DNA of 58,262 nt from Syntrophomonadaceae bacterium (GTDB lineage: Bacteria; Bacillota; Syntrophomonadia; Syntrophomonadales; DTU052). This document shows, piece after piece, positions 54,850 through 58,262 of the stretch; within the stretch, counting starts at the first letter, position 1, and every line of letters begins with the position of its first letter. Where the stretch lies: positions 1 through 58,262 of the forward strand of contig JAAYDA010000007.1 in NCBI GenBank assembly GCA_012729505.1, read 5' to 3'. Position numbers and translations under genes: made by a program. The notes beneath the pieces are model-generated. The model did no database searches. It was not told the DNA's origin and saw nothing but the letters and a program-made list of their open reading frames with translations.

Positions 54850-56217
54850 ATGGCGGTAATTCTGACTCCATCAGAGATAGTTGAAACTGTACAGATGCTG
54901 CAGCTTCAAAACCTGGATATAAGGACTATTACCATGGGTATTAGTCTGCGCTCCTGTCGAAGCGATACTTCTGCCCGGACCGGACAGAGGATTTATGACA
55001 CCATAACATCCAGGGCCAGTCAATTGGTGAAAACAGGTGAGGATATTGAAAAGGAATATGGTATACCCATTATAAATAAGAGAATATCTGTCACTCCAAT
55101 AGCCATTGTTGCAGATGGTTTTTCCCAGGACGAAATGTTTGAGATAGGACGCTATCTGGATGATGCGGCGCGAGAAGTGGGAGTAAATTTTATTGGCGGA
55201 TTTAGCGCTCTGGTTCACAAAGGCATGACTGATGGAGATTTGTCACTGATCAAAGCTATCCCCCAGACTTTGGCTCAAACTGAAAGAGTATGTTCATCGG
55301 TAAATGTGGGAACAACCAAAGCGGGAATAAATATGGATGCGGTTTGTCTGATGGGGCACATTATCAAGGAAACCGCTCACTTGACGGCAGACCGGGATGG
55401 AATTGGCTGTGCGAAACTAGTGGTTTTTTGCAATGCTCCCGAGGATAATCCTTTTATGGCCGGCTCCTTTCACGGCATTGGCGAACCTGAGACTACAATA
55501 AATATTGGCATTAGTGGCCCCGGAGTCATTCTCGAAGTAGTCAAGCAATTAGATGGAGCCGATTTGGGCATTATGGCTAATAAGATCAAAAATACCGCTT
55601 TTAAGATTACCCGTATGGGTGAATTAGTGGGCCGGGTGGCCAGTAATCGTTTGGGGGTTCCCTTTGGGATTGTGGATTTATCATTGGCGCCAACCCCAAC
55701 TATAGGAGACAGCGTGGCGGAAATTCTTGAAGCAATGGGTCTGGAAAGGTGTGGCGCCCCTGGCACCACTGCTGCTCTGGCCTTGTTAAATGATGCGGTA
55801 AAAAAAGGCGGTGCTATGGCATCGTCAGCGGTCGGAGGATTATCAGGGGCCTTTATTCCCGTAAGTGAAGATCTGGGTATGATCAGAGCGGTCCAGGAGA
55901 AATCACTTACCATCGAAAAGCTGGAAGCTATGACTTGCGTATGTTCAGTAGGGCTGGATATGGTGGCTATACCCGGCGATACTTCGGCCGCCACTATTTC
56001 TGGAATAATTGCTGATGAAGCTGCCATAGGAATGATAAATAGAAAAACTACTGCTGCAAGACTTATTCCAGCTCCCAATAAATCTGAGGGAGATTGGGTT
56101 GAATTTGGCGGACTCTTGGGCAGAGCTCCTGTTATGGCCGTTAATCAGCGAGATTCCCAGCAGTTTGTTAACCGAAAGGGGCGGATTCCGGCTCCGCTTC
56201 AAGCATTAAACAATTAA
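54850..56217 (+). CDS. UPF0210 protein (PFL-like family, DUF711)
   Basis: A 455-residue soluble protein of the UPF0210/DUF711 family, structurally like pyruvate-formate lyase in fold but without a glycyl-radical motif that I can see. Conserved-looking blocks include [26 protein letters not shown] and [12 protein letters not shown]. Function unknown; gene pairing with the upstream ACT protein is common in bacteria. Confidence 0.93.
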   Translation: MAVILTPSEIVETVQMLQLQNLDIRTITMGISLRSCRSDTSARTGQRIYDTITSRASQLVKTGEDIEKEYGIPIINKRISVTPIAIVADGFSQDEMFEIGRYLDDAAREVGVNFIGGFSALVHKGMTDGDLSLIKAIPQTLAQTERVCSSVNVGTTKAGINMDAVCLMGHIIKETAHLTADRDGIGCAKLVVFCNAPEDNPFMAGSFHGIGEPETTINIGISGPGVILEVVKQLDGADLGIMANKIKNTAFKITRMGELVGRVASNRLGVPFGIVDLSLAPTPTIGDSVAEILEAMGLERCGAPGTTAALALLNDAVKKGGAMASSAVGGLSGAFIPVSEDLGMIRAVQEKSLTIEKLEAMTCVCSVGLDMVAIPGDTSAATISGIIADEAAIGMINRKTTAARLIPAPNKSEGDWVEFGGLLGRAPVMAVNQRDSQQFVNRKGRIPAPLQALNN

Positions 56218-56229
56218 AGGAAGTGAAAG

Positions 56230-56913
56230 ATGTTAGATCTGGAAGAATATGATGAGGTACTTTCGATTCGAATGTCACGCCGGGTATTAGGGCGTGAGGT
56301 GTCCAGGTCATTTGTGTATCTGGCAGGAGGTCTGCTGATCGATACCGGTCCTTCAAAAATGGGAGAAGAGCTTAAGCGGGTTTTAGACCAACGCGAGCTT
56401 AAATTGATAGTGAATACCTCTTGCCTCCCCGAAAGTATCGGAAATAATAGTCTTTTACAGAGAGCTTACAGTGTTCCTGTAAAAGCGCACAAGGAAGCGG
56501 TATTCAACATAAAACATCCGCGTTCCAGAGGGCTGATGCCCAGATTGATGTGGGGGCAGCCTTTGACCAGCAAGGTATCCAAGCTCAAAAGTTCTGTTCA
56601 TATCCAAGAATTTTCTTTTAGAGTTATAGAAACACCCTCCCTGAGGGCCGGACATATCTGTTTGTTCGAGCCTGATCGTTCATGGTTATTTTCCGGCAGT
56701 CTTCTTGCCTGCGCGGAAACAGACAGATATCAGGATGCGGCGGGGTTAATCAAGGACCTGAAGATGATTATTTCCTTACGGCCACAGGTGGTCTATGATT
56801 CTTCCAACGGATTAATTGGTGAGGGATTACCGATTTTTGAAGCAGCGATAAAATCTATTGAGAATAGGACATATCCCCACAGTCTGCCGGAGGTATCCAT
56901 CGGAAACAGATAA
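56230..56913 (+). CDS. Metallo-beta-lactamase-fold protein lacking all metal ligands
   Basis: A 227-residue protein keeping the fold pattern of the metallo-beta-lactamase family but none of its metal-binding residues. LLIDTGPS (35-42) is the usual first strand. The HxHxDH position reads NTSCLPESIGN (62-72), the HTPGHT position reads ETPSLRAGH (134-142), the GD position reads SGS (155-157), and the final HG position reads SSNG (191-194). The frame is intact with a good start after GGAAGTGAAAG, so it is not a decayed pseudogene. A structural or binding role is inferred; the partner may be its UPF0210 neighbour. Confidence 0.7.
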   Translation: MLDLEEYDEVLSIRMSRRVLGREVSRSFVYLAGGLLIDTGPSKMGEELKRVLDQRELKLIVNTSCLPESIGNNSLLQRAYSVPVKAHKEAVFNIKHPRSRGLMPRLMWGQPLTSKVSKLKSSVHIQEFSFRVIETPSLRAGHICLFEPDRSWLFSGSLLACAETDRYQDAAGLIKDLKMIISLRPQVVYDSSNGLIGEGLPIFEAAIKSIENRTYPHSLPEVSIGNR

Positions 56914-57015
56914 TCAATGCGGTTTGTTAAAAGTGTTCAGCGGCGTTAATTCAGCAATTTAGTATCGTCCGGTCATCAGGATGGTATAATATAACCAAGG
57001 GGCAATAATAGCGCA

Positions 57016-57348
57016 ATGACAGTTGAAGAAAAACCGCCTATCCAAATCTTGCAACGGTTAGATGAAAAGATCGATGAACTGTCAGTCAATATGGAAAAGA
57101 TGGGGTTGGCAGAATATCTCGAAATGCTGGATAGCCCACGAAGACTCCTGTATATTAATTTCTTAATGGGGTTGGCGCGTGGTTTTGGGATGGCCATCGG
57201 TTTTACATTGCTGGCTGCTTTGGTGCTTTGGATATTGCAGTGGTTAGTAGTATTAAACCTTCCCTTAATCGGGGACTTCATTGCCGAGATTGTAAAGCTT
57301 GTGCAGATTGAGCTGCAAATGGGAGGGCCAAATATTGGTGGGACGTGA
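57016..57348 (+). CDS. DUF5665-type small membrane protein
   Basis: A 110-residue protein: acidic, probably coiled N-terminus (1-40), then a hydrophobic hairpin (about 58-80) and a second, weaker helix (84-96). The pattern LDSPRRLLYINFLMGLARG resembles the DUF5665 family in Clostridia. Function unknown. The TATAAT at 56986 with an upstream -35-like TTCAGC is a weak promoter candidate. Confidence 0.75.
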   Translation: MTVEEKPPIQILQRLDEKIDELSVNMEKMGLAEYLEMLDSPRRLLYINFLMGLARGFGMAIGFTLLAALVLWILQWLVVLNLPLIGDFIAEIVKLVQIELQMGGPNIGGT

Positions 57349-57350
57349 TA

Positions 57351-57455
57351 TTGCTGCAGATCAATGAAATCAAAGAAAAGGGTGGCCAATTTCAAGTAGC
57401 CGGCTATGATATATTCGATGAATATGGTTTGAACGATTCTGGTAAGAATGATTAG
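57351..57455 (+). CDS. Possible 34-residue small protein
   Basis: A TTG-started frame two bases after the DUF5665 stop coding for 34 residues (MLQINEIKEKGGQFQVAGYD then a short acidic tail). Placement suggests coupled translation, but the ribosome site is poor and composition alone cannot prove it is translated. No family recognised. Confidence 0.35.
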   Translation: MLQINEIKEKGGQFQVAGYDIFDEYGLNDSGKND

Positions 57456-57483
57456 GATTATTTAAGAAAGGGGGAACCCTTAG

Positions 57484-58262
57484 ATGCGAATAGGTGTATT
57501 TTCCGATAGTTATCGACCTTATACCAGTGGCGTTGTAACCTCAATATGTACCTTTAAAGAAGAACTTAGTAAAATGGGGCATGAAACGTTTATTTTTGCT
57601 CCCAGCTACCAAAATTATCACGACGACGAAGACAATGTTTTCAGATGCTTTTCAGTTCCATCACCGAGTAATAGAGACTTCGCGGTTCCGATTCCCCTGT
57701 CACCGCGGGTTAATACAATAGTCAAGAATCTTGATTTGGATATTATTCATGTACATTCTCCGTTTATCCTGGGCCCTATGGGGGCCGGGTTTTCTAAGAA
57801 ACTCAATGTACCTCTGGTTTTTACCTACCATACCCTTTATGATCAATATGTTCATTATGTTCCTATGGCCCAAGAATTGGCCCGAGATTTGGCTATCAAG
57901 TACTGCAGCTATTTCAGCAATCGGTGCGATCTGGTTATAACACCTACTACTGATATCAAAGAAATGATTCAGCGTTACGGAATTAGCAGTCCGATTGAAG
58001 TGATACCTACCGGTGTGGAGACCGACAGGTTCAAGAGAGGAGACCCGAATTGGATTCGGCAGCATTTTGCCATTCCCGCAGATAAAAAGATATGCCTGTT
58101 TGTAGGACGGCTGAGCAAGGAAAAGAATCTGGAGTTTCTGATCCAGGCTTTTCAAAAGGTGAAACAGCAGTATGATAACGCATGCCTGGTAATCATTGCT
58201 ACAGGCCCACTGGAAAAGCAACTCAAGAAAATGGTGATCAATCTGGACATGGTATTAAATGA
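57484..58262 (+). CDS. Glycosyltransferase family 4 (partial, 3' end outside window)
   Basis: The first 259 residues of a GT4 enzyme, cut by the window end. The N-terminal GT-B domain reads MRIGVFSDSYRPYTSGV, with VHSPFILGP and FTYHTLYD, and the C-terminal domain begins with IPTGVETDRF and FVGRLSKEKN. This resembles diacylglycerol glucosyltransferases and PimB-like enzymes, which glycosylate membrane lipids; the acceptor cannot be set from half the protein. ATG after AAGGGGGAA. Confidence 0.9.
   Translation, partial: MRIGVFSDSYRPYTSGVVTSICTFKEELSKMGHETFIFAPSYQNYHDDEDNVFRCFSVPSPSNRDFAVPIPLSPRVNTIVKNLDLDIIHVHSPFILGPMGAGFSKKLNVPLVFTYHTLYDQYVHYVPMAQELARDLAIKYCSYFSNRCDLVITPTTDIKEMIQRYGISSPIEVIPTGVETDRFKRGDPNWIRQHFAIPADKKICLFVGRLSKEKNLEFLIQAFQKVKQQYDNACLVIIATGPLEKQLKKMVINLDMVLN

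Noticed and set aside
1-58262. tRNA or rRNA genes
   Set aside because: No cloverleaf with a GGTTCRA arm and CCA-like end, and no rRNA conserved blocks, were seen.

Overview
The window reads as one stretch of a low-to-mid GC, Gram-positive, anaerobic, endospore-forming clostridial chromosome, most like Syntrophomonas and its relatives. This placement is my inference from gene content, not a database result. Supporting signs are a division/wall cluster running into spoIIGA, sigE and sigG; a meso-DAP type MurE; an oxygen-independent haem enzyme (HemZ); an anaerobic ribonucleotide reductase (NrdD/NrdG); a T-box ahead of ileS; and frequent TTG starts with strong Shine-Dalgarno sequences. Almost every gene lies on the plus strand.

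Layout. (1) 1-124 is the 3' end (domains V and VI) of a group II intron whose body lies outside the window, directly ahead of a cation-efflux gene. (2) 1140-14529: a LapA-like protein, then recJ, relA, dtd, a metallo-beta-lactamase hydrolase, hemZ, hisS, aspS, a 6S RNA, paaK and a double-ACT protein. (3) 14603-15652: a PHP-domain protein, then a strong terminator. (4) 15853-34486: the dcw cluster, starting from a promoter that overlaps three MraZ boxes: mraZ, rsmH, ftsL, spoVD/ftsI, murE, murF, mraY, murD, ftsW, murG, murC, murA, ftsQ, a DUF881 gene, sbp, ftsA and ftsZ. murB is absent. (5) 34667-37853: spoIIGA, sigE, sigG, spoIIR. (6) 38032-41794: ylmC, a 58-unit heptamer array, then nrdR-nrdD-nrdG behind a sigma-A promoter and two NrdR boxes. 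(7) 41797-50753: a minus-strand zinc-ribbon gene, then pgeF, an orphan response regulator, a HlyD-like protein, yggS, sepF, proC, yggT, a U32 protein, divIVA, yggU and nth. (8) 50770-51238: a non-coding, transposon-like insert. (9) 51247-58262: T-box, ileS, an ACT protein, a UPF0210 protein, a metallo-beta-lactamase-like protein lacking all metal ligands, a DUF5665 protein, and a glycosyltransferase that runs off the window.

Most of the genes serve one theme: making peptidoglycan precursors (Mur enzymes, MraY, PgeF), polymerising them at the septum (FtsW, SpoVD), placing the septum (FtsZ, FtsA, SepF, DivIVA), and converting the division site to the sporulation septum (SpoIIGA, SpoIIR, SigE, SigG). 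The most unusual feature is the array at 38275-38680: 58 seven-base units with no register slip. It is built mainly of two unit types with linked substitutions, has no stop codon in any frame through its main part, and grows out of the 3' end of ylmC. Other points of interest are an apparent ATT start for ylmC, the dead metallo-beta-lactamase, and the insert next to ileS.
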